DNA of 64,000 nucleotides from Qipengyuania_B sp965214525 (GTDB lineage: Bacteria > Pseudomonadota > Alphaproteobacteria > Sphingomonadales > Sphingomonadaceae): NCBI GenBank assembly GCA_965214525.1, contig OZ243959.1:2108001-2172000 (forward strand), given 5' to 3'. This document shows positions 24,420 through 33,932 of this stretch, in pieces. A program made the position numbers and the translations under genes. Each line of letters begins with the position of its first letter. Position 1 is the stretch's first letter. Under the pieces are notes generated by a model. The model did not search any database and had not been told where the DNA came from. It worked only from the letters and a program-made list of their open reading frames with translations.

Positions 24420-26933
24420 GTGGACGCCGCGACGATCAAGGCGGTATTGGGGCCGACCAATACCGGAAAGACGCATCTCGCCATCGAACGGATGTGCGCT
24501 CATTCCAGTGGCGTCATGGGGTTCCCCCTGCGCCTGCTTGCGCGCGAGGTCTACGACCGGGTGTGCGCCATCAAGGGCGAGCGCAACGTGGCGCTCATCA
24601 CCGGCGAGCAGCGGATCGAACCCGAGACTGCGCGCTATTTCTGCTGTACCGCGGAAGCGATGCCGCGCGATGGCGGGGACGCGGCGTTCGTCGCGCTCGA
24701 CGAAGTGCAGCTCGCCGCCGACCGCGAGCGCGGCCATATCTTCACCGACCGGCTGCTCCACGCGCGCGGGCGGGAAGAGACGATGCTGCTTGGCGCGGCG
24801 ACCGTGCAGCCGCTGCTGCGTACGCTCGAACCGCGGGCCGAGCTGGTCGAACGCCCCCGCTTCTCCACCATCAGCCATATCGGTCCGCGCAAGCTCTCGC
24901 GCCTGCCGCCGCGCAGCGCGATCGTGGCGTTCTCGATCGAGCAGGTCTATGCGACCGCCGAAATGTTGCGAAGGTTCAGGGGGGGTGCCGCCGTAGTCAT
25001 GGGCGCGCTGTCACCCGAGACGCGCAACCGGCAGGTCGCCATGTTCCAGGCGGGCGAAGTCGATTACATCGTCGCCACGGATGCGATCGGCATGGGCCTC
25101 AACCTCGATCTCCATCATGTCGCTTTCGCCGGCCTGACGAAGTTCGATGGCCAACGCCAGCGGCGCCTCCACCCCGCCGAGATGGCGCAGATTGCCGGGC
25201 GGGCCGGACGTCATCAGCGCGACGGGACGTTCGGCGTGCTGGCCGGTGCCCCGGGCAACGGCCACCAGCGCGGCCCGGCGCTGGCGTTCACCGACGAGGA
25301 AGTCTTCGCCATCGAAGAACACCGGTTCGCCCCGCTGACCCGGTTGTTCTGGCGCGATCCGGAGCCAAGCTTCGACAATCTTCCGACGCTGATCGCCGAT
25401 CTGGAGCGCTCGCCGGACGACGCGGTGCTGGCAAGCGCTCCCGAAGCGATCGACCTCGCTGTCCTCAAGCGATTGCACGACGAACCGATCGCCCGGTCGG
25501 TGACGGGACCGGGGCAGGTGCGGCGGTTCTGGGAGGCATGCTCGCTTCCCGATTTCCGGCAGCAGGGGGTCGAGATGCATGCGCGCTTCGTGGCGCGGCT
25601 GTGGCAAGATCTGCAGGGGGGCTATCTCGGCGCCGATTTCGTCGCGCAGCGGATCGCCGAGCTCGACAACGTCCAGGGCGATATCGATACGTTGCAGGGC
25701 CGGATTGCCGCCGTCCGCAGCTGGGCATATATCTGTCAGCGTCCCGACTGGGTGCTGGCACGCGACGAGATGGCAGCCCGCGCCCGCGCCGCCGAAGCGC
25801 GATTGTCCGATGCGCTGCACGGCCGGCTGACCGAACGCTTCGTCAATCGGCGTACCTCGCTGCTGATGAAATCGATGGGGCGCGATGCTGCGTTGCTGCC
25901 CATCGGCGTGAGCGATAGCGGACAGGTCATCGTCGAGGACGAGGTGCTCGGGCGGTTGCAGGGGTTCCGGTTCATCGTCGACCCCGCGGCGGGGCACGAA
26001 GACCACCGCATGCTGCTGGCGGCCGCGGAAAAAGCGCTGCCGCGGATCCTGGCGGCACGTGCGACGAAGCTCGTCGATAGCGGGATGGCCGGCTTGGGCC
26101 TCGATCGGGGCAGCATCGTGTGGGAAGGCCGCGCCTTGGCGACGCTGCGACCGGTGGGCGACAGGGTGAAGCCCGATCTCTCAGCGTCGCGCGACCTCGA
26201 TCTGCTGCCGGAAGCGAGCAAACGGCATCTGCTCGGGGCGCTGGATGTCTGGCTCGATCGCGCGCTGGCGCCGCTCGCCCCGCTGCAGACACTCATCGAT
26301 GCGGCGAACGATCCCGCCATCGGTTCGCAAGGCAGGGGGCTTCTGCATGCGCTGATCGGCGGGCATGGCTATCTTGCGCGCAAGGAGGCGGGGCTGGAAC
26401 ATCTTCCGCGCGAACTGCGCCCGGTGCTGCGGCGGCTGGGCGTGACGTTCGGCTCGCTCGATATCTTCGTGCCGGCGCTCCTGAAGCCTGCCGCCCGTCG
26501 TTTGCTACACGCTTTGGATCGCGATCGGCGCGCGCTGCGGTTGGACATGACGCCGGTCATCGTACCTGAGCACGTCCTGCCCGCAGGCTACCGCCGGGCC
26601 GGGCAACACGCCATCCGTCTCGACCTGGCGCACAAGCTGCTGACGGCTGCGCATCAGGCGCGCACGAACGGTCGCGGTCGGACATTCGCGATCGATCCGG
26701 CCTTGGCCATCTCGACCGGTCTGACGGTGCAAAGTTTTGCTCATCTGCTCGGCCAGGCGGGATTTCGCCAGGTCCGGCATCGTGCGCTTGCACCCGGCAT
26801 GTTCGGTCCGGCCGCTCCCGTGATGTGGGAATGGCGCCCGCAAAGACGCACTGGCAGACCCGCGCCTGCGGCCGAGCCGGCGCGGCCCCATGCTGGCAAT
26901 GCCTTTGCCCAGCTAGCCGGGCTGCTGGACTGA
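24420..26933 (+). CDS. Suv3-like superfamily 2 RNA helicase
   Basis: 837-residue DExH-box helicase related to mitochondrial Suv3 of the RNA degradosome. Motif I is GPTNTGKTH, motif II VALDEVQLA, motif III-like LLGAAT, motif VI QIAGRAGRHQRDGTFG, and the Suv3-type SRLPPRSAIVAFS links the two RecA domains. A long C-terminal region (residues ~350-837) has no motif I recognise, apart from an Ala/Arg/Pro-rich tail. The start is GTG 24420; the frame then runs without break. The S4-domain gene follows within 14 bases, and fdxA overlaps that gene. The helicase likely acts in RNA processing or decay. Confidence 0.9.
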   Translation: MDAATIKAVLGPTNTGKTHLAIERMCAHSSGVMGFPLRLLAREVYDRVCAIKGERNVALITGEQRIEPETARYFCCTAEAMPRDGGDAAFVALDEVQLAADRERGHIFTDRLLHARGREETMLLGAATVQPLLRTLEPRAELVERPRFSTISHIGPRKLSRLPPRSAIVAFSIEQVYATAEMLRRFRGGAAVVMGALSPETRNRQVAMFQAGEVDYIVATDAIGMGLNLDLHHVAFAGLTKFDGQRQRRLHPAEMAQIAGRAGRHQRDGTFGVLAGAPGNGHQRGPALAFTDEEVFAIEEHRFAPLTRLFWRDPEPSFDNLPTLIADLERSPDDAVLASAPEAIDLAVLKRLHDEPIARSVTGPGQVRRFWEACSLPDFRQQGVEMHARFVARLWQDLQGGYLGADFVAQRIAELDNVQGDIDTLQGRIAAVRSWAYICQRPDWVLARDEMAARARAAEARLSDALHGRLTERFVNRRTSLLMKSMGRDAALLPIGVSDSGQVIVEDEVLGRLQGFRFIVDPAAGHEDHRMLLAAAEKALPRILAARATKLVDSGMAGLGLDRGSIVWEGRALATLRPVGDRVKPDLSASRDLDLLPEASKRHLLGALDVWLDRALAPLAPLQTLIDAANDPAIGSQGRGLLHALIGGHGYLARKEAGLEHLPRELRPVLRRLGVTFGSLDIFVPALLKPAARRLLHALDRDRRALRLDMTPVIVPEHVLPAGYRRAGQHAIRLDLAHKLLTAAHQARTNGRGRTFAIDPALAISTGLTVQSFAHLLGQAGFRQVRHRALAPGMFGPAAPVMWEWRPQRRTGRPAPAAEPARPHAGNAFAQLAGLLD

Positions 26934-26946
26934 TCGGTCGGTGACG

Positions 26947-27258
26947 ATGCGGATCGACCGGCTGCTGTGTTGCCTGCGGTTCGTCAAGACCCGCAGCCTG
27001 GCGAGCGCCTTGATCGACCAGGGGCAATTGCGCTGCAACGGGGTCCGCGTGACGCAAGCCAGCCAGCGCGTCGCCATAGGCGCAGTGTTGACCGTTCCGG
27101 TCGGGCGCGCCGTGCGGGTGATCAGGATCGAGGAACTGCCCGAAAAGCGCGGCTCGCCCGCGGTTGCACGAAACCATTACACGGTGCTTGACCCGATGGG
27201 GGAAAGCGACCTAGCACCGCGCTCGCTTACGGATTCCAAAGGAACTGCGCCATCATGA
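26947..27258 (+). CDS. S4 domain RNA-binding protein
   Basis: 103 residues with an N-terminal S4 domain (MRIDRLLCCLRFVKTRSLASALIDQG, then LRCNGVRVTQASQRV), as in the heat-shock ribosome-rescue protein HslR. HslR recycles blocked 50S subunits carrying peptidyl-tRNA, so a ribosome-associated role is plausible but not shown. The start is either ATG 26947 or GTG 26941. The 3' end overlaps fdxA (ATGA). It directly follows the helicase, making an RNA-handling pair. Confidence 0.85.
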   Translation: MRIDRLLCCLRFVKTRSLASALIDQGQLRCNGVRVTQASQRVAIGAVLTVPVGRAVRVIRIEELPEKRGSPAVARNHYTVLDPMGESDLAPRSLTDSKGTAPS

Positions 27259-27593
27259 CTTACGTCGTCACCGACGCCTGCATCAAGTGCAAGTACACGG
27301 ACTGTGTCGAAGTGTGCCCGGTCGATTGTTTCTACGAAGGGGAAACGATGCTGGTCATCAATCCCAGCGAATGCATCGATTGCGGAGTGTGCGAGCCGGA
27401 ATGCCCGGCCGAAGCGATCCTGCCCGATACCGAGGATGGGCTGGAGAAATGGCTCGAGCTCAACACCAAGTTCTCCGCCGAATGGCCCAACATCACGCAG
27501 CAGAAAGAGCCCCCTGCCGACGCGGACGAGCACAAGGGCGAGGAAGGCAAGTTCCAGAAGTATTTCACCGGCGAGCCAGGCGAGGGCGATTGA
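27255..27593 (+). CDS. fdxA: 7Fe ferredoxin FdxA
   Basis: 112-residue ferredoxin carrying one 3Fe-4S and one 4Fe-4S cluster. The cysteine pattern is C-I-K-C, DCVEVCPVDCFY, then CIDCGVCEPECPAEAI. The C-terminal extension (WLELNTKFSAEWPNI and an acidic tail) is typical of alphaproteobacterial FdxA. The gene overlaps the S4-domain gene by 4 bases and is followed 23 bases later by a YihY-type membrane protein. A cytoplasmic electron carrier; its partner is not identifiable here. Confidence 0.96.
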   Translation: MTYVVTDACIKCKYTDCVEVCPVDCFYEGETMLVINPSECIDCGVCEPECPAEAILPDTEDGLEKWLELNTKFSAEWPNITQQKEPPADADEHKGEEGKFQKYFTGEPGEGD

Positions 27594-27616
27594 CCGCGCA
27601 CGCAGGAGGCTCGCCC

Positions 27617-28426
27617 ATGCGTAAATTGATGGCTGCCTGGAACGCGGGCGGCAAGGACAATCTCGGCCTTATCGCCGCCGGCATCTCCTACTACGTTTTT
27701 CTGGCGATGGTTCCGCTCCTCGTCGTCGCGGTGCTGACCTACGGCCTGGTCGCCGATCCGGCGATGGTCGCGCAACACGTCGCCGTGCTTGCCCAAAGCC
27801 TGCCGCAAAGTGCCGCCGAGCTGGTCGGAGAGCAACTCATCGGGGTCACCGAGGGTCGCGGATCGGCCAAGGGGCTCGGTCTTGTCGTCGCGCTGGCCGT
27901 GTCGCTGTTCGGCGCGAGGAACGGGGCCGGCGCCATCATCACGGCACTCAATATCGTGTTCGGCGTGAAGGAGTTCCGCAGCATCCTGCGCGCTACGGGG
28001 CTTGCGATCGGGATAACCTTGGGCGGTATCGTGACCCTCGCCATCGTTGCGGGGGCGATCGCGGCGACCAGCGGAATTACGGGCATCGCCGGAACGGTCG
28101 CGGGCTATCTGCTTGTGGGGGGAGCTGGTTTTGGCGCCGCGGCGTTGTTGTACCGGGTCGCGCCCAACCGGGTCAACTTGCCGTGGGAATCGATCTGGCC
28201 GGGCGCGTTGCTGTTCGCGATTACCTGGCTGCTGGCGACCATCGGGTTCGGGATCTATGTTGCCAATTTCGGCAATTACAACGCGACCTATGGCTCTTTG
28301 GGGGCGGTCGTGGTGCTGGTCACCTGGTTCTATCTCAGCGCTTATTTCCTGCTGTTCGGCGCGGAATTTTCAGCGCAGTTTGCTGGCGATCGCCAATATC
28401 CGGATGAATCTTTCACGGACTCGTAA
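27617..28426 (+). CDS. YihY/BrkB family inner membrane protein
   Basis: 269 residues with about six membrane segments. The N-terminal MRKLMAAWNAGGKDNLGLIAAGISYYVFLAMVP region contains the conserved AxGISYY motif. Other conserved parts are PWESIWPGALLFAITWLL and YGSLGAVVVLVTWFYLSAYFLLFGAEF. These are YihY hallmarks; the family is not an RNase as once annotated and its function is unknown. The start at 27617 has a strong AGGAGG site. The open frame upstream (from 27287) is a shadow of fdxA. Confidence 0.92.
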   Translation: MRKLMAAWNAGGKDNLGLIAAGISYYVFLAMVPLLVVAVLTYGLVADPAMVAQHVAVLAQSLPQSAAELVGEQLIGVTEGRGSAKGLGLVVALAVSLFGARNGAGAIITALNIVFGVKEFRSILRATGLAIGITLGGIVTLAIVAGAIAATSGITGIAGTVAGYLLVGGAGFGAAALLYRVAPNRVNLPWESIWPGALLFAITWLLATIGFGIYVANFGNYNATYGSLGAVVVLVTWFYLSAYFLLFGAEFSAQFAGDRQYPDESFTDS

Positions 28427-28610
28427 TATTCAGAATTCTGTGCTATACGATGGCGAAACCGGTTGCCCTTCGCTTTTCCGGTCATGAAAGCACACCAACG
28501 GACTGTACCTCTTACCGCAAGGCCGACACTTCCGGACGATCGGTTCCTGCCGATCTGGATAGGCGGTGCCGGTGGCAAGGGAATATTCCAGTCCAATGAA
28601 AGGATTATCA

Positions 28611-29144
28611 ATGGCTAGCAACGCTGCCGCCTTCGATGTCGGCGATTACGTGGTTTATCCCAAGCACGGCGTCGGGCGTGTGATCGAACTTCAGAACGAA
28701 GAGATCGCCGGAATGCAACTCGATCTGTATGTGCTGCGGTTCGAGAAGGAGCGGATGACGTTGCGCGTGCCGTTCAACAAGGTCGAGGCCATCGGCATGC
28801 GCAAGCTCTCCAGCGACAAGACGCTGGGCGAAGCGATGGAAACGCTGAAGGGCAAGCCCAAGGTCAAGCGCACGATGTGGTCGCGCCGGGCGCAGGAGTA
28901 CGAAGCCAAGATCAATTCGGGGGAACTGGTCTCGATCGCCGAAGTCACCCGCGATCTGTTCCGCCCGGACGACCAGCCCGAACAGAGCTATTCCGAGCGG
29001 CAAATCTTCGAGGCGGCGTCGAGCCGTCTGGCGCGGGAACTCGCCGCGATGGAAAAGACGGACGAGCCCACCGCCTTGGAGAAGATCCTCGATGTCCTGC
29101 GCGAGCACGCGCCGCAATATTACGACAATGCCGAAGAGGGCTGA
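28611..29144 (+). CDS. carD: CarD family transcriptional regulator
   Basis: 177-residue RNA polymerase-binding factor. The N-terminal Tudor-like RNAP interaction domain begins FDVGDYVVYPKHGVGRVIEL. The C-terminal helical DNA-binding region follows (TMWSRRAQEYEAKINSGEL, YSERQIFEAASSRLARELA). CarD stabilises open complexes and tunes rRNA and other promoters. ATG 28611 is preferred over 28566 because AAAGGAT precedes it and the domain begins right after. The 184 bases upstream hold its likely promoter; a -10-like GCTATACGAT lies near 28442. Confidence 0.94.
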   Translation: MASNAAAFDVGDYVVYPKHGVGRVIELQNEEIAGMQLDLYVLRFEKERMTLRVPFNKVEAIGMRKLSSDKTLGEAMETLKGKPKVKRTMWSRRAQEYEAKINSGELVSIAEVTRDLFRPDDQPEQSYSERQIFEAASSRLARELAAMEKTDEPTALEKILDVLREHAPQYYDNAEEG

Positions 29145-29266
29145 TCGGGTTTCTTGTGACTGACCAGGGTTGAGGCGCGTGCCGAGGGGTTTCGCTGCTC
29201 CGCGGGGTTGATTGCATTCATCGCGCGGCAATCGTTGCGAGATAGGATGCAGGACGAGAGAGGGCG

Positions 29267-29599
29267 ATGCGCTTCAACCGTTACCTTGTCCTGCTGGCCA
29301 TACTTCCCATCCTGACCGGATGCCTGGCAAAGGCCGCCCTGGACGTCGCGACGGCACCGGTCCGCGTGGTGAGCAAGGCTGTCGATCTTGCGACGACCAG
29401 CCAGTCCGAATCGGACGAGAAACGCGGGCGCGACCTACGTCGGCGCGAGGCGGAAATCGGCAAGCTCGACCGCCGCTACCGCAAATTGCTGGAACAATGC
29501 GAACGCGGCGATGGCGATGCCTGCCAAGACGCGGACGATACCTATGCGCAGATCACGGAACTGCTGCCAGACATGACGGCGCCTCGCAGACCGCGTTAG
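29267..29599 (+). CDS. Small lipoprotein
   Basis: 110 residues. A lipoprotein signal peptide ends in the lipobox LTGC (Cys ~19). The mature part is a charged helical stretch with RRREAEIGKLDRRYRKLLEQCERGDGDACQDADD, including two cysteines 9 residues apart. GAGAGGGCG precedes the ATG. The stop overlaps the convergent Sua5 stop by 4 bases. I recognise no family; a periplasmic or outer-membrane tethered protein is expected. Confidence 0.8.
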   Translation: MRFNRYLVLLAILPILTGCLAKAALDVATAPVRVVSKAVDLATTSQSESDEKRGRDLRRREAEIGKLDRRYRKLLEQCERGDGDACQDADDTYAQITELLPDMTAPRRPR

Positions 29600-30570
29600 G
29601 CCGCAGCCCGGCGCAGGCGATCATTGATGGCTGCCCCCAGCCCATGATCGGGTACGGGCGCCACTGCGATCCGGGGCAGCTGCGACGCTGCTGCCCGGTG
29701 CAGGCATGCGAACAATCGGGCAGCGGCCTCGGCCAAATCCCCCTGCTGCGATAGCGAGATGTGACCCGCCACCTGCCCGAAGCCGATATGGAATTCGTCG
29801 GCATGTGCCCGTGCCGCATCGATGCGCATGGGCTTTCCCGGCGCATAATGGCGCAGCGATTGCCCGGGCGATTCGGTTATGGCTGGCGATGAAGTTGCGC
29901 GGCGCAACTCGGGCGCACCGGTCTTGCTCCCAAACATCCGCCGGTGCAGCGCCTTCAAGTCGACCGGGCCGGGCCGCAATTCGTCCCATTGGCCATCGGA
30001 CCGGATTGCGAGGATCGTCGATTCCAGCCCTTGCGAACATGGCCCTGCGTCCAGCACCAGGTCGATCGCCCCGTCCAGCGTGGCCCGGACATGCTCGGCC
30101 GTCGTCGGACTGATGGCAAAGCTTCGATTGGCGGAAGGGGCAGCGAGGGGAAAGGGACAAGCCTGCAACACCTCGCGCATGATCGGATGAGCGGGAGAAC
30201 GGACTGCCACCGTCGGCAATTGTGCCGTCGCTAGGCGGGCTAGGGGTGTGTCCGCGCGCCTTGGAAGCACCAGTGTCAGCGGGCCGGGCCATGCCGCGTC
30301 CATGATCGAAGCCGCGACGCCGTCGATTTCGACGTAACGCGATGCGGCCTCGCGGCCAGACACATGCACGATCAGGGGGTTCGTCGCCGGGCGCCCTTTT
30401 GCACGGTAGATGCCGGCGACCGCATCCTCGCTATCCGCCCGGGCCGCCAATCCGTAGACGGTCTCTGTCGGCAATGCCACCAGACCGCCACGCTCCAGCA
30501 CCGCTAAGGCTTGCCGCACCCCGTTCTTGTCGGCCACCAGTAAGCGCGTAGGGTTGTTGCCGCTTGCCAT
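29596..30570 (-). CDS. L-threonylcarbamoyladenylate synthase (Sua5 type)
   Basis: 324-residue Sua5/YciO/YrdC enzyme making threonylcarbamoyl-AMP for t6A37 on ANN-decoding tRNAs. The YrdC domain shows ALPTETVYGLAA, IYRAKGRPATNPLIVHV, WPGPLTLVL and the Ser/Asn PLAAPSANRS motif. A C-terminal Sua5 domain (HYAPGKPMRI and following) makes it the long form rather than TsaC. The N-terminus overlaps no gene; the divergent acyl-CoA dehydrogenase starts 60 bases away. Confidence 0.94.
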   Translation of the reverse strand: MASGNNPTRLLVADKNGVRQALAVLERGGLVALPTETVYGLAARADSEDAVAGIYRAKGRPATNPLIVHVSGREAASRYVEIDGVAASIMDAAWPGPLTLVLPRRADTPLARLATAQLPTVAVRSPAHPIMREVLQACPFPLAAPSANRSFAISPTTAEHVRATLDGAIDLVLDAGPCSQGLESTILAIRSDGQWDELRPGPVDLKALHRRMFGSKTGAPELRRATSSPAITESPGQSLRHYAPGKPMRIDAARAHADEFHIGFGQVAGHISLSQQGDLAEAAARLFACLHRAAASQLPRIAVAPVPDHGLGAAINDRLRRAAA

Positions 30571-30629
30571 GCTTCCCTATATCCGCCGATGCGCCCATCC
30601 CCAAGCCGAGCTTCAAAGGACCGCTTTCG

Positions 30630-32375
30630 ATGACCATCTTCTCCCCCGCCGTGCACGATCAATTGCTGGCTTTGCAGGTGAACGCGAAGATCGGCGAATT
30701 GGCAACGACGCAGCGTTTCGCGGCGGCCGAACCCGATCTCGTCGAGGCGATCGTCGAGGGCGTCGGACAATTCGCGCAAGGCGAATTCGCCCCGCTCAAC
30801 CGTATCGGCGATATCGAGGGAGCCAAGCTCGAGAACGGCGTCGTCCGTCTGCCCGAGGGATTCCAGGATGCCTACGCCCACTATGTCGAGCAGGGCTGGA
30901 ACGCCATTGCCGGGCCGCAATCCCATGGCGGTCAAGGCCTGCCTTTCGCGCTCGCCTGCAACGTGCTGGAAAATCTGGGCACCGCGAACATGGCGTTCAC
31001 CCTGCTGCCCATTCTTTCGGTCGGCGCCATCGAAGCGCTGGACCAGCACGGGTCTGAGGCGCAGAAAGCACGCTATCTGCCGCAATTGGTAAGCGGGGAA
31101 TGGTCGGGCACGATGAACCTTACCGAACCGCAGGCCGGTAGCGATCTTGGTGCCCTGACCAGCACGGCAATCCCGATCGCGGATGGTCCTCATGCCGGCA
31201 AATACCGGATCAAGGGCCAGAAGATCTACATCACGTGGGGAGAGCACCAGCTCGCGACGAACATCATTCACCTGGTGCTGGCGCGCTTGCCGGACGCGAT
31301 GCCGGGTAGCCGGGGCATCTCCCTGTTCCTCGTCCCCAAATATCACGTCAAGGACGATGGCACGCTGGGTCCGCGCAACGACGTGCGCTGCGTCAGCCTC
31401 GAACACAAGCTTGGCATCAATGCGTCACCCACCTGTGTCATGAGCTATGGCGATAACGACGAATGCATCGGGGAATTGGTCGGCACAGCGCATCGCGGGC
31501 TGATGGCGATGTTCACCATGATGAACAATGCGCGCATCAATGTGGGCAACCAAGGAGTGCAGATCGCCGAACGCGCGACGCAGCAGGCCTTGCACTACGC
31601 TCGCGAACGTATCCAGTCAGCCCGTGCCGGTTCGCCGGAGAAACAATCTGTCGCCATTGTCGAGCATCCCGATGTGCGGCGGATGCTGCTGCGCATGCGG
31701 GCGTTGACCGAAGGGGCGCGGGCGCTCCTCTATTACACCGCCGGACAGATCGATCGCGCGACGCTGGGCGACGAGGCCGCGCAGCACCGCGGCGATGTGC
31801 TGGTGCCGATGCTGAAGGCTTGGGGGACCGATATCGGCGTGGAAGTCGCAAGCCTTGGCATCCAGGTGCATGGCGGCATGGGGTTCGTCGAAGAAACCGG
31901 CGCGGCGCAGCATTATCGCGATGCAAGGATCGCCCCGATCTACGAAGGCACCAACGGCATTCAGGCGGCGGATCTCGTCACCCGCAAGCTGGGACTGGCG
32001 GGGGGCGCAACGCTGTCGGACCTGTTAGCGGAGATCGCCCGGGACGCCTCGCTCGATGCGCCCGGATTGTTCGATCTGGCGGGCGCTTGCACGGCGCTGG
32101 TGCGATGGATGCGCGACGAGGCGAGCCTCGATGATCGGCTTGCCGGCAGTGTGCCCTTTACCACGATGTGCGCTGTCGCGGTGGCCGGATGGCAGTTGCT
32201 CCAGCAATTGCGGGCCATTGAAACGGGCGCAGCGGGCGCCATCGCGGATCGCAAACGGGTGACGGCGCGCTTCTTTCTCGAACGGATCGTTGCCGAGGCT
32301 CTGGGTCTGAAAGACAGCGTGGCGGGCGGCGCGTCGCTCCTCTACGCGCTCGACGCGGAACAGCTTCTCGCCTGA
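30630..32375 (+). CDS. Acyl-CoA dehydrogenase with C-terminal extension
   Basis: 581-residue FAD-dependent acyl-CoA dehydrogenase. FAD/substrate-binding segments include MNLTEPQAGSDLGAL and KIYITWGEH. The catalytic-base region reads YEGTNGIQAADLV. The protein is ~200 residues longer than the 4-helix ACADs and has the extra C-terminal domain seen in the FadE-like subgroup of proteobacteria. ATG 30630 is supported by AAAGGA upstream; the Met at 30564 lies in a shadow. It probably serves fatty-acid beta-oxidation, consistent with fadD elsewhere in the window. Confidence 0.93.
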   Translation: MTIFSPAVHDQLLALQVNAKIGELATTQRFAAAEPDLVEAIVEGVGQFAQGEFAPLNRIGDIEGAKLENGVVRLPEGFQDAYAHYVEQGWNAIAGPQSHGGQGLPFALACNVLENLGTANMAFTLLPILSVGAIEALDQHGSEAQKARYLPQLVSGEWSGTMNLTEPQAGSDLGALTSTAIPIADGPHAGKYRIKGQKIYITWGEHQLATNIIHLVLARLPDAMPGSRGISLFLVPKYHVKDDGTLGPRNDVRCVSLEHKLGINASPTCVMSYGDNDECIGELVGTAHRGLMAMFTMMNNARINVGNQGVQIAERATQQALHYARERIQSARAGSPEKQSVAIVEHPDVRRMLLRMRALTEGARALLYYTAGQIDRATLGDEAAQHRGDVLVPMLKAWGTDIGVEVASLGIQVHGGMGFVEETGAAQHYRDARIAPIYEGTNGIQAADLVTRKLGLAGGATLSDLLAEIARDASLDAPGLFDLAGACTALVRWMRDEASLDDRLAGSVPFTTMCAVAVAGWQLLQQLRAIETGAAGAIADRKRVTARFFLERIVAEALGLKDSVAGGASLLYALDAEQLLA

Positions 32376-32393
32376 ACTCCGTGCAGACGGGGG

Positions 32394-33869
32394 TTAATCC
32401 ATCGAATCGCGCGCGTAATCTTCCGCGAATGTGGCTTGTGGATCGCGCAAGCGTCCTTCGGGCACTAGGCGCTCCCCGCTGATTCGCGAGATGGCGGGAG
32501 CGGGCTGTGCATTGGGGGCTATCACCCGCCAGATAATGCCGGCGGTGTCGTCGCTGACCAGCAATGCGCCATCCTGCGCCCATTCCACCCAGGTCGGCCG
32601 ACCTCTTGTCGTTCCTTCACCGGTCAGGAACCCGCCCAGAACGGGAACCGGCTTGCCTTGCGGATTGCCGCGCTCGTCGAACGCCACAAACACGACATCG
32701 TAGCCGGAGGGCGGTTTGCGGTTCCACGAGCCGTGGCGGGCGATGAAGGCGCCCGATTGCAGGCGGGGCGGCATCCGGGCGCCCGGATTGCTGAACACCA
32801 GACCCAGCGCCGCGACGTGCGGGCCCAGCGCATATTCCGGCCGGCGTGCGTATTCGGTCAGGAATTGCGGCATGGGCGCTTCGACCCGGCGATCGATATT
32901 GTCGCGCCAATAGACCCAGGGCCAGCCATATTGTGCCCCGATGGGAACGTTGGTCAGATAATCGGGCACCAGGTCCGAACCCAGCATGTCGCGCTCGTTC
33001 ACGGTCGTCCACAATTCGCCGGTCCACGGACTGAAGTCGAGGCCATTGGGATTGCGCAGCCCGGCGGCGAACATGGACTGGCGATTGGCGTCGAGGTCAT
33101 AGGCCCAGATCATGGCCCGGCCCTCTTCCACCGCCATGCCGCTCTCGCCGATATTGGAGACGGAGCCCACGGCGATATAGAGGGTGTTCTTCTCGGGATC
33201 GAGTTCGAGATTGCGCATCCAGTGGCCCCCGCCGGGCGGCAAGTCCATGAGCTTGCGAGGTTCACCCGATAAGCGTTCCGCGCCCAGTTCGTAGGGAAAC
33301 GACAGCACCGCATCGTGATTGGCCACGTAAAGGGTGCCCTCGCGCCATGCGATACCAGACGGAGAGTCAAGCCCGTCGGTGAGGGTGATGCGTCGCTCTG
33401 CCGTGCCGTCACCGTCCGCATCGCGCAAGAGCACCAGGGCGTTTGCCGGCTCCCCCCCGGCTCCGGCCTGGCTGAACAGCAGCCCTTCGATCCATCCGCG
33501 AATGGTGGCGCCGATCCCGTCGCGTTCTTCCTCACCCGGCTTGAAGCCCGGCGATCCGGTCAGGGTCACCAGCACATCGCCATTGGGAAGCGTGTACAGT
33601 ACCCGCGGATGATCGAGCCCCTCGGCAAACCGGGAAACCGTCAATCCTTCAGCGGGAACGGGCTGTTCGTCAGGCTGCCACCCGATCGGTTCGGCAATCG
33701 CGACCGTGGGGATGGTCTGCGCGTCGGGCTGTTCCAGAACCGGGTCGAGCCCCGCGACCTGCTGCACGGACAACCGCGCCTTATCCCCCTGCAGCAACCA
33801 CGCCAGCACGAAGAGAAGCACGAGGACGAGAACGAGCACCCAGGTGACGATCTTTTGTGTGAATGTCAT
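32394..33869 (-). CDS. PQQ-dependent sugar (sorbosone) dehydrogenase-like protein
   Basis: 491 residues. An N-terminal membrane helix (IVTWVLVLVLVLLFVLAWLL) anchors a periplasmic six-bladed beta-propeller of the glucose/sorbosone dehydrogenase family. Signatures include TVSRFAEGLDHPRVL, GGGHWMRNLELDPE, FAAGLRNPNGLDFSP, IGAQYGWPWVYW and FIARHGSWNRKPP. In this family PQQ is the usual cofactor, but many members have unproven substrates. The N-terminal start at MTFTQKIV is preferred to an upstream Met. It converges with the acyl-CoA dehydrogenase and diverges from the GAF-domain gene. Confidence 0.88.
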   Translation of the reverse strand: MTFTQKIVTWVLVLVLVLLFVLAWLLQGDKARLSVQQVAGLDPVLEQPDAQTIPTVAIAEPIGWQPDEQPVPAEGLTVSRFAEGLDHPRVLYTLPNGDVLVTLTGSPGFKPGEEERDGIGATIRGWIEGLLFSQAGAGGEPANALVLLRDADGDGTAERRITLTDGLDSPSGIAWREGTLYVANHDAVLSFPYELGAERLSGEPRKLMDLPPGGGHWMRNLELDPEKNTLYIAVGSVSNIGESGMAVEEGRAMIWAYDLDANRQSMFAAGLRNPNGLDFSPWTGELWTTVNERDMLGSDLVPDYLTNVPIGAQYGWPWVYWRDNIDRRVEAPMPQFLTEYARRPEYALGPHVAALGLVFSNPGARMPPRLQSGAFIARHGSWNRKPPSGYDVVFVAFDERGNPQGKPVPVLGGFLTGEGTTRGRPTWVEWAQDGALLVSDDTAGIIWRVIAPNAQPAPAISRISGERLVPEGRLRDPQATFAEDYARDSMD

Positions 33870-33932
33870 GCCCGCGAAGGTAGGCGGAGAAAGGCGTTGC
33901 GACAATGGGGCTGACAGTTATGACGAGCGCCC

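Noticed and set aside
28450..28599. 49-codon plus-strand ORF in the gap before carD
   Set aside because: No ribosome site, no family, Ser/Arg/Asp-rich; the gap is better explained as the carD leader and promoter.
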